NCBI RefSeq assembly: GCF_014193845.1
Contig: NZ_JACHZX010000002.1
Coordinates: 372,001 to 436,000 of the forward strand
DNA: 64,000 bases
Direction: 5' to 3'
Source: Sphingomonas sp. BK345
Lineage (GTDB): Bacteria > Pseudomonadota > Alphaproteobacteria > Sphingomonadales > Sphingomonadaceae
Part shown: positions 47,359 to 56,031 of the stretch, piece after piece
How the letters are laid out: each line of letters opens with the position of its first letter
How positions within the stretch are numbered: position 1 is the first letter of the stretch
The notes under the pieces: generated by a model
The model's input: only the letters and a program-made list of their open reading frames with translations
Told to the model about the DNA's origin: nothing
Database searches by the model: none
Made by a program: the position numbers and the translations under genes

Positions 47359-48444
47359 ATGAAAGCCGCCGTCCTCACCGCACCGCGCGCGCCGCTCACG
47401 ATCGCCGAGGTCACCGTCAGCAACCCGCTCGCGCACGAGGTGCTGATTCGCACCGCCGCGGTCGGCGTGTGCCGCTCCGACCTGCATTTCGTCGACGGTC
47501 TCTACCCGCACGCGCTCCCCGCCATCCCCGGCCATGAGGCGGCGGGCGTGGTCGAGGCGGTCGGCAGCGAGGTGCGCACCGTGAGGCCCGGCGACCATGT
47601 CGTCACCTGCCTCTCCGCTTTCTGCGGCCATTGCGAATTCTGCCTGAGCGGGCGGATGTCGCTATGCGTCAGCGGCGAGACACGACGGCCTCGTGGCGCC
47701 GAGCCGCGGCTGCGCCTCGCCGGCGGCGGCGCGGTGGCGCAGATGCTTAACCTCTCGGCTTACGCCGAGCAGATGCTGGTGCACGAACATGCCTGCGTCG
47801 CGATCGACCGCGACATGCCGCTCGACCGCGCCGCGCTGATCGGCTGCGCGGTGACGACCGGCGCCGGCGCGGTGTTCAACACCGCCGACGTCGCGCCGGG
47901 CGAGACGGTGTGCGTGGTCGGCTGCGGCGGGATCGGGCTCGCCGCGGTCAACGCCGCGCGGATCGCGGGGGCGGGGCGGATCGTCGCGCTCGACCCCATA
48001 CCCGAGAAGCGCGCCATCGCCGAGCGGCTCGGCGCGACCGACACGTTCGACAGCGCCGCCGAGGGGGTCGCCGCGGCGGTGATCGAGGCGACCCGCGGCG
48101 GCGTCCACCACGCGATCGAGGCGGTCGGCCGGCCGCAGTCGGCCGCGACTGCGGTGGCGGTGCTGCGCCGCGGCGGCACCGCGACAATCCTCGGCATGTT
48201 GCCGCCGGCCGAGTCGGTCGGCCTGTCCGCGATCGACCTGCTCTCGGGCAAGAGATTGCAGGGCGGGCTGATGGGCTCCAATCGTTTCCCGATCGACGTG
48301 CCACGGCTGGTCGACTTCTACCAGCGCGGGCTGCTCGACCTCGACACGTTGATCGCCGAGCGGCTGCCGCTCGAACGGATCAATCACGCCTTCGACGCGC
48401 TGCGCCGCGGCGACTCGACGCGCAGCGTGATCGTCTTCGCATGA
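47359..48444 (+). CDS. zinc-dependent alcohol dehydrogenase
   Basis: A 361-residue medium-chain dehydrogenase. Catalytic zinc ligands are in GVCRSDLHF (Cys) and PGHEAAGVVE (His-Glu). The structural zinc quartet is CGHCEFCLSGRMSLC. The NAD+ Rossmann motif is VCVVGCGGIGLAAVNAARIAG. The length and long C-terminal region fit the class III / benzyl-alcohol-type group. ATG at 47359 begins MKAAVLTAPRAPL; its stop overlaps the kinase ATG. It probably oxidises an alcohol intermediate of the adjacent pathway. Confidence 0.92.
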   Translation: MKAAVLTAPRAPLTIAEVTVSNPLAHEVLIRTAAVGVCRSDLHFVDGLYPHALPAIPGHEAAGVVEAVGSEVRTVRPGDHVVTCLSAFCGHCEFCLSGRMSLCVSGETRRPRGAEPRLRLAGGGAVAQMLNLSAYAEQMLVHEHACVAIDRDMPLDRAALIGCAVTTGAGAVFNTADVAPGETVCVVGCGGIGLAAVNAARIAGAGRIVALDPIPEKRAIAERLGATDTFDSAAEGVAAAVIEATRGGVHHAIEAVGRPQSAATAVAVLRRGGTATILGMLPPAESVGLSAIDLLSGKRLQGGLMGSNRFPIDVPRLVDFYQRGLLDLDTLIAERLPLERINHAFDALRRGDSTRSVIVFA

Positions 48445-49499
48445 GCGACGACCCCTCGCTCCAACGCGACCTCGCCGAGCGCGACCGGCTCGACACCGCG
48501 CGGCTGGGCGCGTGGCTGGCGCAGCATGTGCCCGGCTTCGCCGGCCCGCTCGACTATGCCAAGTTCGCGGGCGGCCAGTCGAACCCGACCTATCGGCTGG
48601 ACACGCCTGCGCGGCGCTATGTGCTGCGGCGCAAGCCGATGGGGGAGCTGCTTCCCTCGGCGCATCAGGTCGAACGCGAGTATCGCGTCATCGCCGCGCT
48701 CCACCCCACCGGCTTCCCGGTGCCACGGCCTTATGCCTTGTGCGAGAACGCGGCCGTGATCGGCTCGGCCTTCTACGTCATGGAGATGGTGGAGGGGCGG
48801 ACGATCTGGGACGGCACCATGCCCGAGCTCACCCTCCCGGCGCGCCGGGCACATTATCACGCGATGATCGACACGCTGGCCGATCTCCACAACCTCGATC
48901 CGGGCGCGATCGGGCTCGCGGACTACGGCCGCCCGGGCAACTACTTCGAACGCCAGGTCGCGCGCTGGACCAAGCAGTATCGCGGCGCTGAGACCGAGAC
49001 CTTGCCCGAAATGGAGCGGCTGATCGAGTGGCTGCCGCGCACCGTGCCGTCGCAGACCCGCACCGCGATCGTCCACGGCGACTATCGCGTGGACAACATG
49101 CGCTTCGCGCCGGGCGAGGCGCCGCGCGTTGCCGCGGTGCTCGACTGGGAGCTGTCGACGCTGGGAGACCCGGTCGCCGACCTGACCTACTACCTGATGA
49201 GCTGGGTCACCGAGCCTGAGGGCCGCTCCGGCGTCATGGGGCTGACCGGCGACGCCACGGGCATCCCGACGCTGGACGAGATGCTGGCGCGCTATGCGGC
49301 GCGGACCGCTCGCGACGAGCCGGTCGCGACCGACTGGTACTTCGCCTTCAACCTGTTCCGGCTCGCCAGCATCGTCCAAGGCATCCGCAAGCGCGTGCTG
49401 GTCGGCACCGCCGCCAACGCGCGCGCGCAGGAGACTGCGGCGCGGCTGCCGATGCTGGTGAGCGCGGCCTGGCACTTCGCCGGGCGCGCCGGGGCATGA
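48441..49499 (+). CDS. APH-family phosphotransferase (ACAD10/LvaA-type)
   Basis: A 352-residue kinase with the aminoglycoside-phosphotransferase fold: [20 protein letters not shown] (Lys and nucleotide loop), the catalytic Brenner motif [13 protein letters not shown], and the metal-binding [14 protein letters not shown]. The segment [15 protein letters not shown] and the C-terminal [14 protein letters not shown] are typical of the ACAD10/11 N-terminal kinase and of LvaA. Its ATG overlaps the alcohol dehydrogenase stop (ATGA). It probably phosphorylates a hydroxyacyl-CoA rather than an antibiotic. Confidence 0.9.
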   Translation: MSDDPSLQRDLAERDRLDTARLGAWLAQHVPGFAGPLDYAKFAGGQSNPTYRLDTPARRYVLRRKPMGELLPSAHQVEREYRVIAALHPTGFPVPRPYALCENAAVIGSAFYVMEMVEGRTIWDGTMPELTLPARRAHYHAMIDTLADLHNLDPGAIGLADYGRPGNYFERQVARWTKQYRGAETETLPEMERLIEWLPRTVPSQTRTAIVHGDYRVDNMRFAPGEAPRVAAVLDWELSTLGDPVADLTYYLMSWVTEPEGRSGVMGLTGDATGIPTLDEMLARYAARTARDEPVATDWYFAFNLFRLASIVQGIRKRVLVGTAANARAQETAARLPMLVSAAWHFAGRAGA

Positions 49500-49516
49500 G
49501 CGTGGAGGGGGAGCGA

Positions 49517-50314
49517 ATGCGGTTCGCGGGCAAGTCGGTCGTCGTCACCGGCGCGGGCTCGGGCATCGGCCGCGCCGCCGCGCTGCTGTTCGCGCGCGAG
49601 GGCGGCCGCGTCGTCGCCGCCGACCTCAGCGAGGGCGCCGAGGCGACCGCCGCCGCGATCGCCGACGCGGGCGGCACTGCGCTGGCGTTCCGCGGCGACG
49701 CGGGCGACGAGGGCGACGTCGCGCGACTGGTCGCGCTGGCGGCGGAGCGGCACGGCGGGCTCGACGTGATGTTCGCCAACGCCGGGATCTCGGGCGGGCT
49801 CGCCAACCTGTTCGACACCGATGTCGCGCTGATCACCGAGGTGCTGCGCGTCAACCTGATCGGCCCGTTCCTCGCGCTCCGTCATGCCGCGCCGCTGATC
49901 GCCGGGCGCGGCGGCGGCGCGATCGTGCTCACCGCCAGCGTCGCCGGGCTGCGCTCGGGCGCGGGATCGCCGGCCTATTCGGCCAGCAAGGCGGGGGTGA
50001 TCAACCTCGCGCAGGTGGCGGCGCAGCAGCTCAGCGGCAGCAACGTGCGGGTCAACGCGATCTGCCCCGGGCTGACCGAGACGGGGATGACGCGGCCGAC
50101 CTTCGATTACGCGCGCGAGGCGGGCAAACTCGACCGGCTCGGCCGGCTCAACCCGCTGCGGCGCGGCGGGCAGGCCGAGGAACTGGCGCGCGTCGCGCTG
50201 TTCCTCGCCAGCGAGGACGCCAGCTACGTCAACGGCCAGGCGATCGTCGTGGACGGCGGACTGTCGTCGAGCCATCCGGTGACCCGGCAGGATTATGGCA
50301 AGACCGCGGTGTGA
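49517..50314 (+). CDS. short-chain dehydrogenase/reductase
   Basis: A 265-residue SDR. NAD(P) motif [11 protein letters not shown] near residues 10-20, NAGISGG, catalytic Ser in [12 protein letters not shown], and Tyr-Lys in [10 protein letters not shown]. The C-terminal [13 protein letters not shown] and [13 protein letters not shown] are conserved. ATG at 49517 is chosen because GGAGGGGGAGCG lies immediately before it; ATG at 49496 overlaps the kinase stop. It is the last gene of the ADH-kinase-SDR run. Confidence 0.92.
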   Translation: MRFAGKSVVVTGAGSGIGRAAALLFAREGGRVVAADLSEGAEATAAAIADAGGTALAFRGDAGDEGDVARLVALAAERHGGLDVMFANAGISGGLANLFDTDVALITEVLRVNLIGPFLALRHAAPLIAGRGGGAIVLTASVAGLRSGAGSPAYSASKAGVINLAQVAAQQLSGSNVRVNAICPGLTETGMTRPTFDYAREAGKLDRLGRLNPLRRGGQAEELARVALFLASEDASYVNGQAIVVDGGLSSSHPVTRQDYGKTAV

Positions 50315-50316
50315 GG

Positions 50317-50336
50317 CGCCCGGCGAGCGCCGGGCG
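50317..50336. terminator. GC-rich hairpin after the SDR gene
   Basis: CGCCCGGCGAGCGCCGGGCG forms an 8-base-pair stem with a four-base loop three bases past the SDR stop. There is no following T-run, so it may need Rho or act as a 3' protector, but its position fits the end of the catabolic operon. Confidence 0.45.
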
Positions 50337-50685
50337 TGACGCGCGCCACACCGCCGGTACGCCACGACACGCGGGCCAGCGCCGCGCGCACCCCCGCCGC
50401 GCCGTCGCTGCGGAGATGGCGCGTCAGCCGCTCCCATGCCGCATAGGCCTAATCCCGAGGCGCTCGCGCAGCGGGTGGGTGGTGATCCCCTGGGTGAGAT
50501 AAGCGAACAGGCTGCTCCGCGCGGGATAGCCCAACACCGCCGCGACCTCGCGCCGCACCAGCACCCTCGGCGCGAGCAGCAGCCCGGCGACGACCGCGTC
50601 CGCGATCAGCGCGTGCGAGTCGCGCGTCCCGGTCGAGCGCGGTCACCAGCGTGGTGACGAGGATCACGGTGCAGCGCTGCGCCAT
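50337..50685 (-). pseudogene. frameshifted small ORF of unknown family
   Basis: From ATG at 50685 the reading MAQRCTVILVTTLVTALDRD continues sensibly only after a one-base shift as SHALIADAVVAGLLLAPRVL and VRREVAAVLGYPARSSLFAYL, then needs another shift to read AYAAWERLTRHLRSDGAAGV. The three pieces look protein-like, so this may be a decayed gene, but I do not recognise it. Between it and the VOC gene, 50691-50846 shows nothing. Confidence 0.4.
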
Positions 50686-50846
50686 CGCTCCCCGCGGGCG
50701 CTATGTAGCGGGACGGGGGCGACGAACGGCGCGCCACACGGACTTCTTTGCTCGAGCGATCGTCCGGCCACCGCGGGCGACGGGCTGTCCTACGCCGGCG
50801 CGATCTGTCAGGCGAGGTGCTCCCCGGTGGGAGCATTGTGCGAGCC

Positions 50847-50951
50847 TCTTCCGTCATACCGGACTTGGTCTGGGATCCACGTTGCCGCACAATCCTAAGT
50901 CGTTGCGTTTGAGGGGGAGTGGATCCCGGACCAAGTCCGGGATGACGGAAG
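50847..50951. repeat. near-perfect 33-bp inverted REP pair
   Basis: The arms start CTTCCGTCATACCGGACTTG (50847-50879) and end AGTCCGGGATGACGGAAG (50919-50951), pairing over about 33 bases with few mismatches, with a 39-base centre. This is the most complete example of the GTCATnCCGGA / TCCGGGATGAC family in the window. It lies immediately before the VOC gene. Confidence 0.7.
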
Positions 50952-51006
50952 GATGAGGAGCGTTGCCAGATTGTCACGAGCGCTCCGGGAGAGAAGGAGA
51001 ACGATC

Positions 51007-51396
51007 TTGTTGAACCATGTCATGGTCGGGTCGAACGACCTCGCGCGGTCGGCGCGCTTCTACGACGCGGTGCTCGGCGTGCTGGGCGCTCCGCCGGCGC
51101 GCAGCGACACCGCGCCAAGCGGACACGAGCGCCTGTTCTATCGTCACAACGGCACGATGTTCGGGGTGAGCGAGCCGATCGACGGCGCGGCGGCGAGCGT
51201 CGGCAACGGCAGCACGGTCGCCTTCCGCTGCGACTCGGCCGAGCAGGTGCAGCGCTTCCACGACGTCGCGGTGGCGAACGGCGGCACCTCGATCGAGGAC
51301 GCGCCCGGCCCGCGTGAGACCAGCCTCGGCCGCGCGGTGCTGGCCTATGTTCGCGATCCCGACGGCAACAAGCTGTGCGCGGCGAGCCGGGGATGA
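51007..51396 (+). CDS. VOC-family glyoxalase-like protein
   Basis: A 129-residue single VOC domain: NHVMVGSNDLARSARFYDAVLGVLG at the start and [16 protein letters not shown] at the end. The start is probably TTG at 51007 with AAGGAG 8 bases upstream; no ATG or GTG gives a better N-terminus. The stop overlaps the DUF1697 ATG (ATGA), so the two are coupled. Ligand unknown. Confidence 0.88.
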   Translation: MLNHVMVGSNDLARSARFYDAVLGVLGAPPARSDTAPSGHERLFYRHNGTMFGVSEPIDGAAASVGNGSTVAFRCDSAEQVQRFHDVAVANGGTSIEDAPGPRETSLGRAVLAYVRDPDGNKLCAASRG

Positions 51397-51914
51397 CGGC
51401 CTATGTGGCGCTGCTGCGAGCGGTCAACGTCGGCGGCACGGGCGCGCTGGCGATGGCCGAGTTGCGGCGGCTCTGCGAGGCGGCGGGGTTCGCGGCGGTG
51501 CGCACCTATATCGCGAGCGGCAACGTGGTCTTCACGAGCCCGCTCGACGCGGCGGCGGTGAGACGGCGCCTTGAGGAAGCCTTGCAGGTGTCGACCGGGC
51601 GGCAGGTGCGCGTCGCGGTGCGCACCGCGACCGAGCTGGCCACGGCGCTCGCTGCGAATCCCTTCGCCGACGCGGCGCCGTCTACCACCGTGATCATCTT
51701 CCTCGACACGCCGCCCGAGACCGACACGCTCGAGCGCGCGGTGGCGCCGGGAGGGGAGCAGCTGGCCCTCGGCGCGCGCGAGATCTATGTCGCGTACGGC
51801 GCGGGCATGGGGCGGTCGCGGCTCAAGCTGCCGGGTGCGGCAGAGGGGACCGCCCGCAACGTCAACACCGTGGCGAAGCTGGTCGCGATCGCGGCGGAGG
51901 TCGCCGCGGCGTGA
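51393..51914 (+). CDS. DUF1697 protein
   Basis: A 173-residue DUF1697 protein. [32 protein letters not shown] and [19 protein letters not shown] are the family signature, and the C-terminal [16 protein letters not shown] completes it. Function is unknown in this family. It starts four bases inside the VOC gene. Confidence 0.92.
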   Translation: MTAYVALLRAVNVGGTGALAMAELRRLCEAAGFAAVRTYIASGNVVFTSPLDAAAVRRRLEEALQVSTGRQVRVAVRTATELATALAANPFADAAPSTTVIIFLDTPPETDTLERAVAPGGEQLALGAREIYVAYGAGMGRSRLKLPGAAEGTARNVNTVAKLVAIAAEVAAA

Positions 51915-52050
51915 CTCGAGACGGTCGGGCCGCGGCGCGGGTTGCGCGCTGCCACGACTCAACGTTCGCCGACGCGCACGCCGCCCGGACTCAACATTCG
52001 CAACATTCGCGCCCCTTCCAAGCCCGGGGCACAGCCGCTACAGGCCCGCC

Positions 52051-53604
52051 ATGGAGCATCCCGACAGCATCCTCATCGTCGATTTCGGCAGCCAGGTGAC
52101 CCAGTTGATCGCGCGCCGCGTGCGCGAGGCGGGAGTCTATAGCGAGATCGCGCCCTTCCAGTCCGCCGCCGACGCCTTCGAACGGATGCGCCCGAAAGGC
52201 GTGATCCTCTCCGGCGGCCCTGCCTCGGTCGTGGACGAGGGCAGCCCGCGCGCGCCCCAGGCGGTGTTCGACTCGGGCGTGCCGGTGCTCGGCATCTGCT
52301 ACGGCCAGCAGGTGATGAACGAGCAGCTCGGCGGCAAGGTCGAGAAGGGCAATGCCGGCGAGTTCGGCGAGGCCTATGTCGAGGTCGACGCCGCCTGCGG
52401 GCTGTTCGACGGGCTGTGGCAGTCGGGCGAGCGCCACCAGGTGTGGATGAGCCACGGCGACCATGTCGCCGCGCTCGCGCCCGGGTTCGCCCCGGTCGCC
52501 TCGTCCAAGGGAGCGCCCTTCGCGCTCACCGCCGACGAGTCACGCCGCTATTACGGCATGCAGTTCCATCCCGAGGTGGTCCACACGCCGGACGGGGGCA
52601 AGCTGATCGCCAATTTCGCGCGCCACGTCTGCGGGCTAGCGGGCGACTGGACGATGGCCGAGTTCCGCGCCACCAAGATCGCCGAGATCCGCGAACAGGT
52701 CGGTGATGGCCGCGTGATCTGCGGCCTGTCGGGCGGGGTCGACTCCGCCGTGGCGGCGGTGCTGATCCACGAGGCGATCGGCGACCAGCTCACCTGCGTC
52801 TTCGTCGATCACGGGCTGCTTCGCGCGGGCGAGGCCGACCAGGTCGTCGGCCTGTTCCGCAACCATTACAACATCCCGCTGGTGCACGTGAACGCCGAGA
52901 CGCTGTTCCTCGGCGGCCTGGCCGGGGTCACCGACCCCGAGGCCAAGCGCAAGTTCATCGGCAAGACCTTCATCGACGTGTTCGAGGACGAGGCGCGCAA
53001 GATCGGCGGCGCCGAGTTCCTCGCGCAGGGCACGCTCTACCCCGACGTGATCGAGAGCGTGAGCTTCACCGGCGGCCCCTCGGTGACGATCAAGAGCCAC
53101 CACAATGTCGGCGGCCTGCCCGAGCGCATGAACATGAAGCTGGTCGAGCCGCTGCGCGAGCTGTTCAAGGACGAGGTGCGCGAACTCGGCCGCGAGCTGG
53201 GGCTGCCCGACGCCTTCGTCGGCCGCCACCCGTTCCCCGGGCCGGGGCTCGCGATCCGCATCCCGGGCGAGGTCAGCAAGGAGCGCTGCGACATCCTCCG
53301 CAAGGCCGACGCGATCTACCTCGAGGAGATTCGCGCAGCGGGGCTGTACGACACGATCTGGCAGGCCTTCGCGGTGCTGCTGCCGGTGCGCTCGGTCGGC
53401 GTGATGGGCGACGGGCGGACGTATGATTCGGTGCTGGCGCTGCGCGCGGTGACCTCGACCGACGGGATGACGGCGCAGGCGTTCCAGTTCCCGGGCGATT
53501 TCCTGCCGCGGGTCGCGACGCGGATCATCAACGAGGTGAAGGGCATCAACCGGGTGACCTACGATTACACCTCCAAGCCGCCGGGCACGATCGAGTGGGA
53601 ATGA
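52051..53604 (+). CDS. guaA: GMP synthase (glutamine-hydrolysing)
   Basis: A 517-residue bifunctional enzyme converting XMP to GMP. The N-terminal class I amidotransferase has its nucleophile Cys in [11 protein letters not shown] and His-Glu in MQFHPEVVH. The ATP pyrophosphatase P-loop is [14 protein letters not shown]. The C-terminal dimerisation domain ends PPGTIEWE, as usual. ATG 52051 ([15 protein letters not shown]) is canonical; the longer frame upstream is a shadow. Its stop overlaps a possible ATG of the next ORF. Confidence 0.98.
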   Translation: MEHPDSILIVDFGSQVTQLIARRVREAGVYSEIAPFQSAADAFERMRPKGVILSGGPASVVDEGSPRAPQAVFDSGVPVLGICYGQQVMNEQLGGKVEKGNAGEFGEAYVEVDAACGLFDGLWQSGERHQVWMSHGDHVAALAPGFAPVASSKGAPFALTADESRRYYGMQFHPEVVHTPDGGKLIANFARHVCGLAGDWTMAEFRATKIAEIREQVGDGRVICGLSGGVDSAVAAVLIHEAIGDQLTCVFVDHGLLRAGEADQVVGLFRNHYNIPLVHVNAETLFLGGLAGVTDPEAKRKFIGKTFIDVFEDEARKIGGAEFLAQGTLYPDVIESVSFTGGPSVTIKSHHNVGGLPERMNMKLVEPLRELFKDEVRELGRELGLPDAFVGRHPFPGPGLAIRIPGEVSKERCDILRKADAIYLEEIRAAGLYDTIWQAFAVLLPVRSVGVMGDGRTYDSVLALRAVTSTDGMTAQAFQFPGDFLPRVATRIINEVKGINRVTYDYTSKPPGTIEWE

Positions 53605-54698
53605 CGCGGGAAGAGCAAGCAGCCGGGGGCTGCTCGCCCGCGTCATTCGGCGGCGCGAGCCGCCGCGGCGCGCGGGAAGAGCGAGCAGCCGGGGGCTGCT
53701 CGCCCGCGTCATTCAGCGGCGCGCGCCGTGGCGGCGCGCGGGAAGAGCGAGCAGCCGGGGGCTGCTCGCCCGCGTCATTCAGCGGCGCGCGCCGCCGGGC
53801 GCGGCGTGACACTGCGATCCAGAGCGCGTTACCGGCGCGGGCTTGCTCGAGCGCTCGCCGCCTTCTCGGTGTCTTGCTGCCCATCGCAACCGCGCTCGCG
53901 CTCCCCGCTGCGCCTGCCACGGCGGCGAGCGGTGACCCGCCCGAGTGGACACAGCCGCGCCCGCCGCTGCACCTGCTCGGCCCGATCACCTATGTCGGCA
54001 CGCGCGGGCTCGGCGCCTATCTGATCCGCACCAGCGCCGGCGCGATCCTGGTGGACGCGACGATGGCCGAGAATGTCCCCGCGATCGAGCGCAACATCCG
54101 CTCGCTCGGGCTGAAGCTCAGCGACGTCAAGCTCATCCTCGTCAGCCACGCGCATTTCGACCATGTCGGTGGGCTCGAGCGCATGCGGCGCGACACCGGC
54201 GCGCGCGTGCTCGCCGGCAGCGGCGACGTCGCCGCGCTGCGGAGCGGGACGCCGCCGGGTGAGACCAGCTACGGCGTCCACCGCTTTCCCGCGGTGTCGC
54301 GCGTGTCGCCGGTGGCGGACGGCGAGCGAGTCAGGCTCGGCGAGGTCACGCTGCGCGCCGTGGCGACCGCGGGACACACGCCCGGCTGTACCAGTTGGGT
54401 CATGCGCGTGGACGATCACGGTCGTCCGCGCGAGGTGCTGTTCGCGGGTAGCATGACGGTCGCGGGAAATCGCCTGATCGGCAATCGCCGCTACCCCGAG
54501 ATCGTGCGTGACTATCGGGCCACCTTCGACCGGATCGAGCGGCTGCGCGCCGACGTGGTGTTGCCGATGCACCCCGAGGCGGCCGACGTGTTCTCCCGCG
54601 AGCGTACGGGCACGCTCGTCGCGCCGCGATTGCTCGGCGACATGGCGCGTGCGGCACGAGCCGATTTCGAGCGCACGCTGCGCGAGGAGAAACGCTGA
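53601..54698 (+). CDS. metallo-beta-lactamase-fold protein, B3-like
   Basis: An MBL-fold hydrolase with the zinc-site signature HAHFDH in [14 protein letters not shown], then GHTPGCTSW and a later MHPEAAD, the B3 subclass pattern. A signal-type helix ([23 protein letters not shown]) precedes GDPPEWTQP. Start is unclear: ATG 53601 overlaps the guaA stop but reads through the 66-bp repeats. An alternative GTG at 53806 reads a better N-terminus ([19 protein letters not shown]) in another frame and would need a one-base shift. A frameshifted N-terminus is possible. Confidence 0.75.
   Translation: MTREEQAAGGCSPASFGGASRRGAREERAAGGCSPASFSGARRGGAREERAAGGCSPASFSGARRRARRDTAIQSALPARACSSARRLLGVLLPIATALALPAAPATAASGDPPEWTQPRPPLHLLGPITYVGTRGLGAYLIRTSAGAILVDATMAENVPAIERNIRSLGLKLSDVKLILVSHAHFDHVGGLERMRRDTGARVLAGSGDVAALRSGTPPGETSYGVHRFPAVSRVSPVADGERVRLGEVTLRAVATAGHTPGCTSWVMRVDDHGRPREVLFAGSMTVAGNRLIGNRRYPEIVRDYRATFDRIERLRADVVLPMHPEAADVFSRERTGTLVAPRLLGDMARAARADFERTLREEKR
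53602..53796. repeat. three 66-bp tandem direct repeats with internal hairpin
   Basis: Units begin at 53602, 53668 and 53734 with an exact 66-base period (22 codons); each contains GCGGGAAGAGCGAGCAGCCG and the hairpin AGCAGCC/GGCTGCT. The last unit is shorter. They start at the guaA stop codon, so they may be transcript hairpins acting as terminators, or, if translated, a repeated Ala-Gly-Gly-Cys-Ser-Pro peptide. Confidence 0.85.
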
Positions 54699-54792
54699 GC
54701 GGCGTTGCGCGGGACGGGCGCATGCGCTTGAGTGCTCATGGATTGCATCGGCGTCGCCCGACGATGGGATGACGCCGACGAGAAGGAGAGAC

Positions 54793-55539
54793 ATGATGCG
54801 AAATCTGACCAAGGCGGGCCTGGCCGCGCTCGCCCTGGCGCTGTCGTCGGCGCCGAGCGTGGCGCAGCGCGGTGCGTCGGCGCCCAACACGCTCAGCGCC
54901 CGGGAACGCGCCGCGGGCTGGACCCTGCTGTTCAACGGCCGCGATCTCACCGGCTGGCGCTCGTTCAAGGGCGGTGCGCCGACACCGTCCTGGGTGGTGC
55001 GCGACGGCGCGCTCGAGCTCACCGCCTCGGGCGGTCACATGAGCGGCGCCGATCTCGCGACCGCCGAGAGCTACGGCCCGTTCGAGCTCACGCTCGACTG
55101 GAAGGTGGAGACGGGCGGCAACAGCGGCGTGATCTATCTCGCGCGCAACGTGCCGGAGACGACGCAGAGCTATGAGACCGGGCTCGAGATGCAGGTGCTC
55201 GACGATCAGGGTCATCCCGACGGCAAGATCCCGTCGCATCGCGCCGGCTCGCTCTACGACATCACCGTGCCGCCCGCGGGCGTGTCGCGCCCGGCGGGCA
55301 GCTGGAACCACGCGCGGCTGCTGGTCGAGCCCGGTCGCATCCGCCAGTGGCTCAACGGCGTGCCGACCGCGGACGTCTCCTACGGCGACGCGGCGTGGAA
55401 GGCGCGCGTGGCCAAGTCCAAGTTCGCCAAGATGCCGCTGTACGGCACCTTCACCAGCGGCGTGATCGCGCTGCAGGACCATGGCGAGCCGGTCGCGTTC
55501 CGCAACATCAAGCTGCGGAAGATCGGCGCGACGCGGTAA
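54793..55539 (+). CDS. secreted DUF1080 (3-keto-disaccharide hydrolase-like) protein
   Basis: A 248-residue exported protein. Signal peptide [22 protein letters not shown], then the DUF1080 concanavalin-like fold: WTLLFNGRDLTGWRSFKG, FELTLDWKVETGGNSGVIYLAR, ETGLEMQVLDDQGH, and WNHARLLVEPGRIRQWLNGV. GAAGGAG lies upstream of ATG 54793. The family includes 3-keto-glycoside hydrolases acting in the periplasm; substrate not known. The MBL gene ends 94 bases earlier. Confidence 0.92.
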   Translation: MMRNLTKAGLAALALALSSAPSVAQRGASAPNTLSARERAAGWTLLFNGRDLTGWRSFKGGAPTPSWVVRDGALELTASGGHMSGADLATAESYGPFELTLDWKVETGGNSGVIYLARNVPETTQSYETGLEMQVLDDQGHPDGKIPSHRAGSLYDITVPPAGVSRPAGSWNHARLLVEPGRIRQWLNGVPTADVSYGDAAWKARVAKSKFAKMPLYGTFTSGVIALQDHGEPVAFRNIKLRKIGATR

Positions 55540-55621
55540 TTCGGTCCAGGGCAGCGGCCGCCGAGCCGCTGCCCTGGATCAGTCTTTGGAACGATCGACC
55601 TTCTCCGCGTTTCTGAGAACG

Positions 55622-55858
55622 ATGCCTCTGTTTTACTTTCAATTTGCCGGTCGCGAACGGGACGTGATCGGGGTCAACTGCACTGACGTGGCGGAAGCGC
55701 GTAACGAGGGGGTGAGGCAGCTGGGCAGCTATCTTTCCGACCATCCCGGTTATGCCGAGGAGGGCCATTGGCGCGTGACGGTGGAAGACTCGAGCCGTCG
55801 CCCGCTGCTCAACGTGATCGTCGCCACCGTCAACGTCCGCGGCGCTCCCGACGAGTGA
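55622..55858 (+). CDS. DUF6894 small protein
   Basis: A 78-residue protein: MPLFYFQFAGRERDVIGVNC then ARNEGVRQLGSYLSDHPGY and a terminal hydrophobic strand (LLNVIVATVNV). The start and PLFYF-type opening are characteristic of the small DUF6894 group common in alphaproteobacteria. Function unknown. The 173 bases after it hold an AT-rich patch (about 55887-55915) suggestive of the promoter for the next gene. Confidence 0.75.
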   Translation: MPLFYFQFAGRERDVIGVNCTDVAEARNEGVRQLGSYLSDHPGYAEEGHWRVTVEDSSRRPLLNVIVATVNVRGAPDE

Positions 55859-56031
55859 CACGTTGTGCGTCGTATACCGCGGCGCGAACTAATCTTTAAG
55901 TACGAATGACATAGAGGAAGGCGACGAGGTCGTAGACCCGCGTCGCTCTCGGCTCCGCGCAACGGGGAGGGCGGCTGTTTTCCCTCGCTCGACGCGTGCG
56001 CCGGTGACGCGTCGGGCCCCGATGCGGTCGC

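Noticed and set aside
48441..49499. Antibiotic (aminoglycoside) phosphotransferase
   Set aside because: The sequence has the ACAD10/LvaA-type features and is embedded with acyl-CoA and alcohol dehydrogenases, so a metabolic kinase is more likely.
53602..53796. CRISPR array at the guaA 3' end
   Set aside because: The 66-base units are contiguous with no unique spacers, and no cas gene is nearby.
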